A DNA stretch of 64,000 nucleotides, taken from positions 434,001 to 498,000 of the forward strand of contig NOWV01000034.1 in assembly GCA_003344405.1 (NCBI GenBank), written 5' to 3'. Within the stretch, counting starts at the first letter, position 1, and each line of letters begins with the position of its first letter. This DNA comes from Trichoplax sp. H2. Taxonomy: Eukaryota > Placozoa > Uniplacotomia > Trichoplacea. Position numbers and translations under genes: made by a program. The notes beneath the pieces were generated by a model. It made no database searches. It worked only from the letters and a program-made list of their open reading frames with translations, and was not told where the DNA came from. Below, one piece after another: positions 1 through 10,912 of this stretch.

Positions 1-111
1 CCTCTTTCTTTACCTACTTTTCGTCCGGTATACGGTTTTAGCCTAGATGTGAATACGTAGAATGTATTGGTATTGTTTAATCATTTGTACAATCTATTAG
101 AATTTATATAG

Positions 112-1522
112 AAATTTTGGCGAAATTGGACAAAACATCAAATCTCTGATGGAGAAATTTCAGGAAAAATCGCAGCGTAGCCAAAAATTAGAATCTATTG
201 CTGATATGAAGGTTTGCTGTTTTTTTTAGAAATAACACTACGATGACGTTTTGTTGTTTACAACATCATTATAGATTTTAAGGCAAATTCGCTCTTATTG
301 TTGCGTTACCTTTTCAGGCCTTTGTAGAAAGCTACCCAGAATTTAAGAAAATGTCAGGGACTGTTTCTAAACATGTTACTGTTGTCAGTGAACTATCCAA
401 AATTGTTACTGAGCAAGATTTGCTTGCATTATCTGAAGTTGAGCAAGAAATTAGCTGCCAAACATCACACTCTAATGCTGTTGAGGTAATTGTGATATTA
501 CGGAAAATACCCATAGGCAATAGCGGACTTCGAATTACACTTCGTATTGATGTATAAATTCAATTATCTCTATTATAAAATATGCCATTCCTTTCTCTTG
601 CAGATGATAAACAAAGTACTACATAATGAAAAAGCAACTGATCTAAATCTTTTACGAATAATCTTGTTATACGCTCTTCGATATGAACACCATAGTGGCA
701 ATCAGTTACACAGATTTTTGGACGTTTTATCTCGACGCGATTTTCCTGATCAGTACAAGAAGGTATTCTTCATATTCTTTAACATCGATTGAAGTTTATT
801 TCTATTTTAATCCTTCTATTTGTAATGATTCGGCTTTTGCAGGCCATCCAAGCTGTCCTTCAATACGGTGGTAAAAAATCGCGTGGTAGCGATATTTTTG
901 GCGGTAACACTCCTCTGTCTATTACCAAGAAATTCTTTAAGGGGCTAAAAGTAAAATATTTTGTTATATTTGGTCTTTCTTCTTCCCATGTAATGAATTA
1001 CTGTATGCTACTACAACAGATATTATGCTAAATCTGTCTGTAATGCTATTCAGGGTGTAGAGAATATTTACACACAGCATACACCTCTAGTTCAAGATGT
1101 ATTGGATTCCTTAGTAAAAGGGAAGTTAAGTGACGGGCAGTATCCGTATGCTACTGGTTCTCCTGTTAGAGATAGGTTTGTCACGCATGGGGTATTTAAA
1201 AATGTTTTTCCCTAAAATCTTTGTTCCTTGACATGTCATTTTTTTGCCGTATTTAAGGGTTCAAGATGTTATCATATTTATAGCAGGTGGAGCTACTTAT
1301 GAAGAGGCGTATTCCGTACAGAATTTTTGTAGCATTAATCAAGGAGTTCGTGTTCTTCTTGGGGGTACCTATGTTCACAACTTTAAAAGGTTTGTCAAAT
1401 ATTATATTTCTTGAATTGTACTTCATTAAAGTAAAATTTTTAATTTTGTGATGATAATCTATAGCTTCCTAGAAGAAGTTACAGCGGCCTCGCAACGTGC
1501 TACTGATGGGCTTAAATGGTAA
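112..1522 (+). CDS. VPS45: VPS45, Sec1/Munc18-family vesicle fusion protein (3' part, 7 exons)
   Basis: This is the C-terminal part of VPS45, the SM protein that binds endosomal/TGN syntaxins and promotes SNARE assembly in Golgi-endosome traffic. The gene starts upstream of the window. Exons are 112-211, 318-485, 604-762, 843-950, 1054-1175, 1258-1389 and 1465-1522, all with GT-AG borders and matching phases. Typical VPS45 blocks are readable: [19 protein letters not shown] across the first junction, [31 protein letters not shown] and [15 protein letters not shown], followed by a G-G-T-xVHN stretch near the end. The tail is short and stops soon after SFLEEV, where vertebrate proteins carry a slightly longer Ser-rich end. 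Upstream exons should lie left of base 1. The match is collinear over about 280 residues, so the identity is firm. Confidence 0.95.
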
Positions 1523-3425
1523 TACAGTAAGAGCTTACAGTATAGTTTTATACTGTAGTGAAACCATGGCATTTGTGTTGTAAATATTCTGCCTACAATA
1601 TTATCTCAGTACAGAATCATCAGCGCGCGGACAAACTGTTAACGTTCAAATGGTCAAACAGATGATATTTTAAGCTATCGTATTACTGTATTCATAACAT
1701 GTTTGGATTTCCGTCATGTTGCTTCGCTATGTATGGTAGTAACTGTTATGTATTGATATTTTTACGGTAAGTATAAAATATCCAAGATTTCGATAACACT
1801 GAAATGAGAAATCATCATGATGCGACTCGTTCCGTGGTTAACATGCAAATCAAAAATTGGCAATAGCGAGGAAGTTGAATCGCGGATATTACAAGATAAA
1901 TTACTCGCTAGTCATAGGAATCTTTATTAAGTTTATCATTATCAACAGCGTTCAAATTGCAGATCTAAATATAATGTCAAGACTGTTTGAAATGCTCTAC
2001 ATTTGATAAAATTATAGAAATAGCCGTTCCAGTACCATACAGACTACTATTTGAAATATATAATCTGCTTGTAATCTATTATCTCGTTGTAACTTTTCGA
2101 TAGAAATTCTATTTAGAGAATATTAAATCGCTTGTAATATACAAATTTTGGCGATTGTCGCTACATAATGCTAGTATGAAGATTATGATATATTATCATT
2201 ATTCTGGTACAATATTTCTGTAGGATCTGTAATATATGCATGAAATAAAAAATATATTATTCATTTTATTCATCAATAACATGGTCTCTCTTCGTTTGCC
2301 TGTAAATTTGACGTAATTAACCTAGTGATCTTGTTGTACTGTACCGATTAGCAAATTTCTGATTCTGCATAGATTACATTGTAATTTAAAACGAGTCTTA
2401 ATAATCTCAATTTCCAAATTGGTCTTTCTTCCCGTCCGACCAGTTTATACAATTACTATTTATAGCGATAAATAAAAACTTATTAAAGTGTAATATAAAA
2501 ATATTACATGAAGGCTTGAAATACGTCCAAATCAGAATTGAACACGTAAGCTTCTTTCCCGTTGATACTAAAGAACTGGTATCATCATTAATCCTCGTTA
2601 TTTTATTCGCTCTGCGTTGTTCTTTACTTGATAAGTTTTATAGTAATCAATTTTTTATACTACAGTGTCATGCATTCACAGGATATTCTGTCGATATCGA
2701 GGTAGTAGGATCAGCTGTTAGTCAATCTCTAAATTAAAACTACTAGTATAATGACTAAAGTGACGACGAGAATGTTGCAAATTGATTAATTTGTATCTGT
2801 ACACTGTACAGTAATCGAATTTCGCTCGGACGAAAACCTACTTCAATCATTACGTTACACATATACTATCAGTAATATGCAGGTACACAAGATCCAAGTG
2901 TGCTATTTCTAAAATGTTAAATCAGTTAATTTCTTAGATTACGCAATTCACAAGATAACATGTAATTCAACTTTATTAAGTTGTTAATCACTCGTAGAAC
3001 CCAAATAGTTTGATACTTTGTCGACTCTTAGCTTCTTATGCTTACATTACTTTTAATGATATTCCGATAAGGGTAGTTACTGTAATGCAAATACACATTC
3101 AATACAATACGTATGTTACATATCAATATTTAATATTATGCGTAGAATAAGGCTAATTAGATCTTATTAGTTGTATATAGTTCGCGAACTACTAGTTATG
3201 GAATTAAAATGTTAAACGTATATCAATTTCGTATTATCCTATTAGAAATCGTTATAGTAGTGTCTTATTGAAGTAACATTATATTAAGTTTGACATAATA
3301 CGAAAGAGAACGCAAGCAGGTATTACTGAAATTGTAATGGTTGTTACGTAAGAAGCATGAAATAAATCTATAGGATGAGGCGACATATCAATAAAAGTTA
3401 GTAGCACTTTTCTTTGATTTTCTGC
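1523..3425. other. convergent intergenic spacer VPS45 / TMBIM6
   Basis: This AT-rich stretch lies between two converging genes and probably holds both 3' UTRs. A 73-codon open frame at 2516-2737 has no recognisable motif, no matching splice context and strongly AT-driven composition, so I do not call it. No repeats, tRNA or other element were seen. Confidence 0.6.
2244..2249 (+). promoter_or_regulatory. candidate poly(A) signal for VPS45
   Basis: An AATAAA hexamer lies about 720 bases after the VPS45 stop codon. In such AT-rich DNA the hexamer is common by chance, so only its position and strand support it. It implies a long 3' UTR. Confidence 0.3.
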
Positions 3426-5885
3426 TTATTCCTTTCTCTTTTTTTCCTAAATTAATTTTGTTAAAAGAGTTTTAGATTCGAATTACTGTAAGTATAACAT
3501 AAAGTACGATAACAAATTGATTTTTATCATAAAAATGTAATTATCACTTACTCTGTTGTTATTTTTAGCCAGAATTATAAGGATCTGACGGAAAATGTTA
3601 ATAAAGTCCAGGAAGAGATCGACTGAATGCCTGTAAGATTAGAAGGTTAATATTATTTTTAATTATTTACATATTACAAAATTAAGTTTTCTTTACGATA
3701 TCATTTCAATTTAAGTGCAATTACCAGATATAATCCTGGTCTCCCTGCTGGAACTTATATACGATGAGCTGAGTATCGTATAAAACAAAGCCACACATGA
3801 CGAACAAGACCATATATAAATTAATCTAAAATAGAAAAGATAGCAAACAATAAGAATAACATTTAGTGATTGTATTACTAACTACGCTCATTTGGTCTAC
3901 TATAACGAAAGTCCTAATACAATTTGGAGTTGGTGGAACTACATAAAATAAGTGATATATCTAGATATTGGTTCAGAAACAACTTTTGGTATCGATGACT
4001 CTTGTGTCGACCTATAACCGGTTTAAAACAACTTGGGATAACTGGAATATACTTATTACATCTCGTTATATAATAAACGTACATTGAACAGCAATTGTGA
4101 TCCCAGAAAGATGTTTAGAAAACCAAGAAAGCATAATGTCGATAGTAATGACATGAGGGTTCCTAAGAAACGCGAAAATTTATTGTTAAAGTGCTACTAA
4201 TTCAAAGAGTCAGTAATTCTGTATTACAAATATTGCGATTGTATCATGCGTTCATACCTCCCATGTATAAGTACTTGCGTTCTTCAGCCCATAAGGCAGA
4301 AAGGGTAAATCCAACAAAGATTAAAGTTGTTGCCAAGAACGCAGTGGGGATAATACTTTCAAGCAAAATGAACAGTCGCACTAATTAGTCGATTATTACT
4401 CAATGGAAGAGCAATAAAATGTCGATTATACGTAGTAGAAATTTTATGGAATGGTAAAAGAATTTACCTTGGATCGATTTCCAATACAATTTCAAGAAGA
4501 GGTCCAAGTCCTAAGCCTACAATAACGATTCAATTACATTTAGCGTTCAATAATTATAATGGTCTAATAACAAATGTAAAATTGCAAAACAGAAGCAACA
4601 GTATAACATACGAGATATCTTCAAATAAAAAAATTTGTATATTCAAAATACGTATCATACCAGCTGTTAAGGAAAATCCACAAAGATATCCTGTAACACA
4701 AGAAAGACTCATAAGTAACTAATATGTAGCAGTTGAACAGTCGGAATAATTTTACGAATTATAGTGTTTGATCAATTGTACGAAGATATAAGATAAAATA
4801 TTAACATATCGTACCAAGACGTCTAAGTTGTGTTTTTCCACCATCGTGTGGTGTTATACCGAGCAAAAGAAGGAACCCAAGAGACAGTATACAGCTTAAA
4901 AGTCCACCCTGTAAAAGAAGAAGGCGATTATTGTATTCTAGATGATATGCTTTGTAACATTGGACAATATTTCGTTTGTAACGATTAACACCAACGGTTA
5001 AAAAATTTGCATATTATAATAAGGGACAATGGTAGTTAAAGAAACGATGTTTCACCTTTGAGCATTTCCTTTCTATACTAACGCAGTGTTGATTAGGAAA
5101 ATTAGTATATACCGTATCGATCATAATTTTAATGCTGCAATACAGTTGAGAAGAGCATTTGAGTATAGTCTATCTACAGTACTGCAGTATTTAGCACAAT
5201 TATTGTGTCGAATTCTCTTCGTAATGTATCATGGGGATAAAATGCGCATCAATCTGTACGATAATCATATATTTGAGGCAAAATTGTGATGATTCGCGTA
5301 GATGACATAAAATAATAATATTACATTCATTTTGAAAACAACAGTTGCGCAAACGGTATAAACCTACTAATTACTACCGCTTGATTCAAGATCGTTCGTT
5401 AATAAGGATTAGACCGAACCTTTCTCAGGTCTACTATTCACCGTATACTAAGCTATGACTGAATTTAAGAAGCCTATAGAGTCATAGTAAGATAATGTAG
5501 CTATGTATTTTCTTTTCATGTATTGCTTTGTGTAGAATATGTAGCCGTCCATTTGAACGGGAAATTTACTAGTAGCATTAAAATTTACCTTTATGAAGTT
5601 GAAGTACAAGTGGACCATTGAACCTGCTCCAGCAGCAATCATGGAGATAATTAGGCAAGAGTAAACACTCTTTAGATGCTTTTTTGAACCGGCATTACTG
5701 TAATTAATAATAAGTATGATCAATGACACCATTACGATAGTAGAAAGATGATAAGTTAAAGTGAAATCAAGTCGAGACAAATCACTTTTTATTCCAATTG
5801 ATAGGCTACAAACAAAGTTGATCTATAGCGGATTCATTTCTTACGCGATCGAATCCTGTACAGTAAAGTATGCGTTGATACGCAT
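3426..5885 (-). CDS. TMBIM6: Bax inhibitor-1 / TMBIM6, ER multi-pass membrane protein (10 exons)
   Basis: This encodes a Bax inhibitor-1 family protein, an ER membrane protein with about six to seven helices that moderates ER calcium leak and stress-induced death. Exons on the minus strand, 5' to 3': 5845-5885, 5589-5697, 4815-4908, 4661-4690, 4468-4516, 4258-4355, 4083-4162, 3725-3825, 3552-3630, 3426-3446. They total 702 nt, giving 233 residues, close to the usual 237. Family blocks visible are [37 protein letters not shown] followed by [37 protein letters not shown] and [14 protein letters not shown], with a basic C-terminus REKKRKE. The first exon (14 codons) is inferred only from an ATG, a good GTAAGA donor and matching phase; the other nine are well supported. 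The gene faces VPS45 tail to tail. Confidence 0.9.
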
Positions 5886-5924
5886 ATGTTATAACAAGAG
5901 TAAGCAGCCGATGGATGCTTTAAT

Positions 5925-6262
5925 CGCTTCATGTTGTGCTTATTCTGTATTGTGGTACATACTGTACTCTCTATATTTGTACTGTATCATTCGTCTGCGG
6001 ATAACAGGTGTTCCATAGACTTATTACGCTAGATATTGCTCTAGCAGTTCAAAGTCTGTAATCCAACCACAACTTTGATCAATTTTGGTCACTTATGAAT
6101 GGATGGATGCTTCATGTTTTACTTCTTCTGTGTTGTGGTACATACTGTACTGTATCATTTGTCTACGGATAACAGGTGTTCTATAAACTTCTAGGCTCAA
6201 TATCGCTGGAACAGTTGAAGTTTGTCATCCAAGCACAACTTTTTAATTTTGGTCACTTTTAC
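5925..6262. repeat. imperfect tandem duplication, about 170-180 bp unit
   Basis: Two diverged copies follow each other. Shared anchors are TGTGGTACATACTGTACT (5951 and 6134), GGATAACAGGTGTTC (near 5999 and 6167) and AATTTTGGTCACTT (near 6080 and 6245). The anchor spacing varies between 168 and 183 bases because of small indels. Confidence 0.75.
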
Positions 6263-7860
6263 TGTACTGTTTGAAAACAAAACTTTAGCATCAATATGTA
6301 TCTTCATTGGTCAATCAACAACTACTCAAATTGACCGTATAATAAGCAGAGTGGCAATCTTTGATATAACGACATTGTCGGTCGATTTCCAATGATCAAA
6401 GTCCTCCTTTACGATTGAACATATTGAACATTTACTTTGTAGAACAGTTGCCTAAACTATTTTGGATTTTTGGGTGATGAGAAATCAACAGATACGCAAA
6501 CAGAGATGTATTTCTAGTGACTTTGTATAGAACGAAGGCTAGTAGTGGAGTAGAAAAAGCCTTTGGGCAGATGGGCACTTTTTTCCTATCGTATCAACAT
6601 GGTACAAGTTTCTCTATACAACAGTATAAGTCCCTTGCCACTGTACGGTACCGTATAGATCCATTCAAGTAGTGTGACGCATTGGATCGAAGCCATTTTT
6701 CGCTACCGAGTCAACTGACTCCGTTGTTGCCTATGTGTTTGAAACTTTGAAGAAAATATAAGCTTTTCTATTGGCCAGTAATAGAAACCTATTTATGTAC
6801 TCGAGTCTGAACTATCTGCTTGCAAGTCAAGTCGTCAATCAACATCTCGCCAACTCCGTTGATTTCCAGTTGGTAGAAATGATGGCGACTGACTATGTAG
6901 TTGATTTCAAAGCTAGGCCTATAAATTTTTAGTCCTATCCTGTACTAAACCTCTAAACTGCTCAATGATCCATTTTTCCTTGACATGATGACCTACAAGT
7001 GAGTCCATTTTGAATGTCAACACGACTTGATTGTACGGCTCCCACTGGTCAAGTTATGGACGGCAAGTTGAATCGAACTGAGCGACGATTGATGATCATG
7101 TTTGCATCCATAGATGAAGGAAAAGAGCCTGCTTGATGCTTTACTTACAGTCAGTAAAGTATACCATCGAATGTAAATTCAGAAGAGATTGTACAACAGA
7201 ATTGAAATGATAGAATCATGTCGGTTAATACTATAGCCCAACTGCTACGATTAGGAATATTGTTGACGGACTGGCTTTGGCATCATTTGGTCAAAGAACA
7301 ATATTATCATTTTGCAGCCGTTGGTGCTCTATCATACAGTGTTTCTAGAAGTCCTCTACTTGTACACTTTCCTTGACTCAAGAATAGTATAGGCCTATTG
7401 CTCTATACACTTTTGGATAATTTTGGTGACACGACACTTCCTCTTCATCGCTAGCTCTTCTAAGGTATCGATCGTGCTATCGATCGTCCTGCAAGTTACC
7501 TATATTACTGTACAGTAGTATACTATTCAAATGGACACTTTACAAAGTGTCTACTGTAGGTATACAATCCAATAGATAAAATCGATCTATTACATGAATA
7601 TTACTGCAACTTACAGATTGGAGAAAGTAGTTAAGGCTTTCAAATTGATAGGCCTTTGGCCGAAAACGGCATCCATGTTGGAAAGTATTGAAGTGTAGAG
7701 AAGCTTTGAAAGGTAACAAACTCGATTGGTGTTTAGCCAGGCCAGGGCCAGTGCTGACCTTAATATACTGTACAGTGTACACTACAGTACAGTACAGTAC
7801 TGTCGAGTGGCACCGACTGGCCCATAGACTGACCACTCCAAGTCATTACTTACAGTTGAA

Positions 7861-8160
7861 CGTGTACTACGCTTGTGTGGCTGACGGAAGCCACACAAGC
7901 GTGTCAACAACTCTAGTGTACAGTACATCATACTGTAAAAGAAGAGTGTACTGTGCACTGTGCGGTTGACACAGTACTGTACAGTACAGTACTGTACTGT
8001 ACAAGACGACTACTTGTGGGCTTGTGGCTGACAGAAGCCACACAAGCGCGTCAACAGCTCCAGCGTACAGTATATTGTACTGTAAAAGAAGAGTTTACTG
8101 TGCACTGTGCGGTTGATACTGTACAGTGTACAGTACAAGACGACTACTTTCGGTCGTGGC
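7861..8160. repeat. two-copy tandem repeat, about 147-bp unit, rich in GTAC palindromes
   Basis: The block starting near GTGGCTGAC at 7877 recurs at 8024. Both copies contain AGCCACACAAGCG, then a CTGTAAAAGAAGAGT segment, a TACTGTGCACTGTGCGGTTGA segment, a run of alternating TACTG/TACAG, and ACAAGACGACTACTT. The units differ by point changes and by the length of the GTAC run. Confidence 0.8.
7869..7902. repeat. perfect 14-bp stem hairpin with 6-nt loop
   Basis: The arm at 7869-7882 (ACGCTTGTGTGGCT) is fully complementary to 7889-7902, with loop GACGGA between them. A second copy near 8021-8048 has lost two bases in its left arm, so its stem is interrupted. It lies inside the 147-bp tandem repeat and is not next to any called gene. 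Confidence 0.8.
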
Positions 8161-8550
8161 TGGTACCACGTAGGCATTAGCTCGTCAATCGTTAGCAAAA
8201 CTAATGTCACTAAATACCTCTCGATTACTCTACTACTTAGCTAAGAAATGACCTCTGTAGGTGACATTATTTTGGGGACTCCACAGTGACTAAAAGAAGG
8301 AAAAAGTTACATCATGCCAATGCGAAAGGACTTTTCTAGTGCAGTATGTAACAGTACAGTACAGTACAGTATGGTACAGTACCTTACCGTAATCCATACT
8401 TAATAATCCATACTGAGGCTGCAAGTCTGGAACGCTTCATCGTACCACTGCTCACCACAGTAGTCAACACGGTTACACATAGTCAGCCTTCGACATTTCT
8501 GCCAATGGCCTGCCGTTGTACTGTACAGTACAGTAATTGGTTAAGGAAAT

Positions 8551-10730
8551 TGCCAGCTTCTCGCCATCGAAACTTCACTGTCGTCTACAAGACACTGCCA
8601 AAATCAGTAAGCAAATAGTTGACCTTGTGGTTGCTTCGTCATCGACTCGTTGCTATAGTACGTCGTAAGCATACCAATACCAATATGAAAATGACCAAGA
8701 AAATCATTGACCTTATAATAGCTATGTCATGTACTGTACATCGTAAACATGCCATTGCCAATATGAAAACGACCAAGAAAATACTTGACCTCATACTTAC
8801 TACGTCATCGAATCGTTGCTATAGTACGTCGTAAACATGCCATTAGTAATATGAAAATGACTAAGCAAATAATGGACCTTCTAGGTACAATGTCACGAAT
8901 CGTGGCTATAGAACAACGTAAACACGCTATCGGTAATATGAAAATGACCAAGAAAATTGTCAACGTTATGTTTACAAGGTTATCGAATCATGACTATCGT
9001 ACATCGTAAACACACCATTAGTAATAGGAAAATGACCAAGAAAATAGTTGACCTTTCAGTTGCAACATCATCGAATTGTTGCTATAGTATGTTGCAAACA
9101 TACCATCGCTAATATGAAAACGACCAAGAAAATACTTGACCTCACACTTACCTCGTCATGAAATCGTTGCTATAGTACGTCGTAAACGCACCGTTAGCAA
9201 TATGAAAATGACCAAGAAAATAATGGACCTTATGAGTCCAATGTCACGAATCGTTGCTATAGTACATCGTAAACACGCTATCGGTAATATGAAAATGACC
9301 AAGAAAATTGTCAACGTTATGTTTACAAGGTTATCGAATCATGACTATCGTACATCGTAAACACACCATTAGTAATAGGAAAATGACCAAGAAAATAGTT
9401 GACCTTTCAGTTGCAACATCATCGAATTGTTGCTATAGTATGTCGCAAACATACCATCGCTAATATGAAAACGACCAAGAAAATACTTGACCTCACACTT
9501 CCCACGTCATGGAATCGTTGCTATAGTACATCGTAAACACACCGTTAGTAATAGGAAAATGACCAAGAAAATAGTTGACCTTTCAGTTGCAACATCATCG
9601 AATTGTTGCTATAGTATGTTGCAAACATACCATCGCTAATATGAAAACGACCAAGAAAATACTTGACCTCACACTTACCTCGTCATGAAATCGTTGCTAT
9701 AGTACGTCGTAAACGCACCGTTAGCAATATGAAAATGACCAAGCAAATAATGGACCTTATGAGTCCAATGTCACGAATCGTTGCTATAGTACATCGTAAA
9801 CACGCTATCGGTAATATGAAAATGACCAAGAAAATTGTCAACGTTACGTTTACAAGGTTATCGAATCACGACTATAGTACGTCGTAAACACACCATTGGT
9901 AATAGGAAAATGACCAAGAAAATAATGGACCTTATGAGTCCAATGTCACGCATCGTTGCTATAGTACATCGTAAACACGCTATCGGTAATATGAAAATGA
10001 CCAAGAAAATTGTCAACGTTACGTTTACAAGGTTATCGAATCATGACTATCGTACGTCGTAAACACACCATTAGTAATAGGAAAATGACCAAGAAAATAG
10101 TTGACCTCACAGTGGCAACGTTATGGAATCATCTCTATAGTATGTCGCAAACATACCATCGCTAATATGAAAATGACCAAGAAAATAGTGGACCTCACGA
10201 TTACGAGGTCATGAAATCGTTGCTATAGTACGTCGTAAACATGCCATCAGTAATACGAAAATGACCTAAAAAATAGTGGATGTTATGATTATCACGTCAT
10301 CGTATGGCTGCTATAGTACGTCGTAAACATACCATCTGTACTATGAAAATGACCAAGAAAATAGTGGACCTTACCATTACATCGTCATGCTATGGTTGCT
10401 ATAGTACATCGTCAACACGCCATCGGTAATAGGAAAATGACCAAGAAAATACCAGACATTACAATTGCAACGTTATGAAATCATCTCTATAGTACGTCGT
10501 AAACATGCCATCGATAATATGAACATGACCAAGAAAACAATTGACCTTAGAATTGCTACGTCATGGAATCGTTACTCTACTACATCGAAAACACGCCATC
10601 GCCACTATGAAAATGACCAAGAAAATAGTGGATTCTACCATGCTTGGAATAGATGACAGCACAGGAAATGATCGCTACGTCATCTAGACCCTCGTCATTT
10701 CGTAAACACGCCATAGGCAATAGAAAAGCT
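8551..10730. repeat. 88-bp minisatellite array, about 24 copies
   Basis: The unit contains GTTGCTATAGTACGTCGTAA, then a CACCATTAGTAATATGAAAA segment, ATGACCAAGAAAATA and a more variable 20-25 bp linker. The GACCAAG anchor occurs at 8693, 8771, 8859, 8946, 9034, 9122, 9210, 9297, 9385, 9473, 9561, 9649, 9737, 9824, 9912, 10000, 10087, 10174, 10263, 10351, 10439, 10527 and 10615, almost always 87-89 apart. Degenerate copies sit at both ends (8605 and about 10700). Units 9034-9560 are repeated almost exactly at 9561-10087, a six-unit higher-order period of 527 bp. Since 88 is not a multiple of three, the open frames through it change frame at each unit and are not genes. Confidence 0.95.
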
Positions 10731-10796
10731 AGATCGAGACTGAGGCCTACCAGTAGCCGATCCAAAGACATTTCGGCCCGAACCGGACCGCTGACA

Positions 10797-10806
10797 CCCC
10801 CCCCCC
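10797..10806 (+). repeat. poly-C tract
   Basis: Ten consecutive C residues lie just after the minisatellite and about 110 bases upstream of the Kelch-gene start codon. Similar C tracts occur at 19377-19384 and 44090-44099. Confidence 0.8.
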
Positions 10807-10912
10807 TAATCCAAGTCGATTACACACTATCATATACCCTAAACACGAGCACAGATCCATAGTCAACGATAGTAAGACAAACCATCAGCCTCAGCCTATT
10901 TTTCTTCGTCAA

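Larger units (their letters stand above)
5886..8550. other. gene-free, repeat-rich region upstream of the minisatellite
   Basis: No gene was found. The stretch holds a tandem duplication (5925-6262), many GTAC-centred palindromes built from TACTG/TACAG units (for example 7500-7515, 7765-7802, 7970-8002, 8343-8385, 8519-8535), a 147-bp duplication with a strong hairpin (7861-8160), and at 8190-8275 a copy of the dispersed TGACATCATTT-type element seen again near 18.7 and 45.7 kb. The short open frames at 7540-8210 are read-throughs of these palindromes on both strands. Confidence 0.6.

Noticed and set aside
2516-2737. 73-codon plus-strand ORF downstream of VPS45
   Set aside because: Composition is driven by AT-rich codons, no motif, no neighbouring exon; it fits a 3' UTR.
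3569-3636. Short plus-strand coding-like exon ending in a QEEID-stop
   Set aside because: The same bases are a well-supported TMBIM6 exon on the minus strand; the plus-strand reading is its shadow.
4191-4388. 65-codon plus-strand ORF
   Set aside because: It is antisense to the TMBIM6 exon at 4258-4355.
6400-7500. Possible degenerate transposase
   Set aside because: A few fragments (for example a VEKAFGQ-like reading near 6550) recall transposase motifs, but frames are broken everywhere and no catalytic triad or terminal repeats could be placed.
8619-10656. Family of similar 63-75 codon plus-strand ORFs in the minisatellite
   Set aside because: They are translations of the 88-bp unit. 88 is not divisible by three, so each ORF crosses units in changing frames and ends by chance; no conserved protein could be maintained.
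8551-10730. Regularly spaced repeats as a possible CRISPR array
   Set aside because: The spacing is regular, but the whole 88-bp unit is repeated, there are no unique spacers, no cas genes, and the host is a eukaryote.
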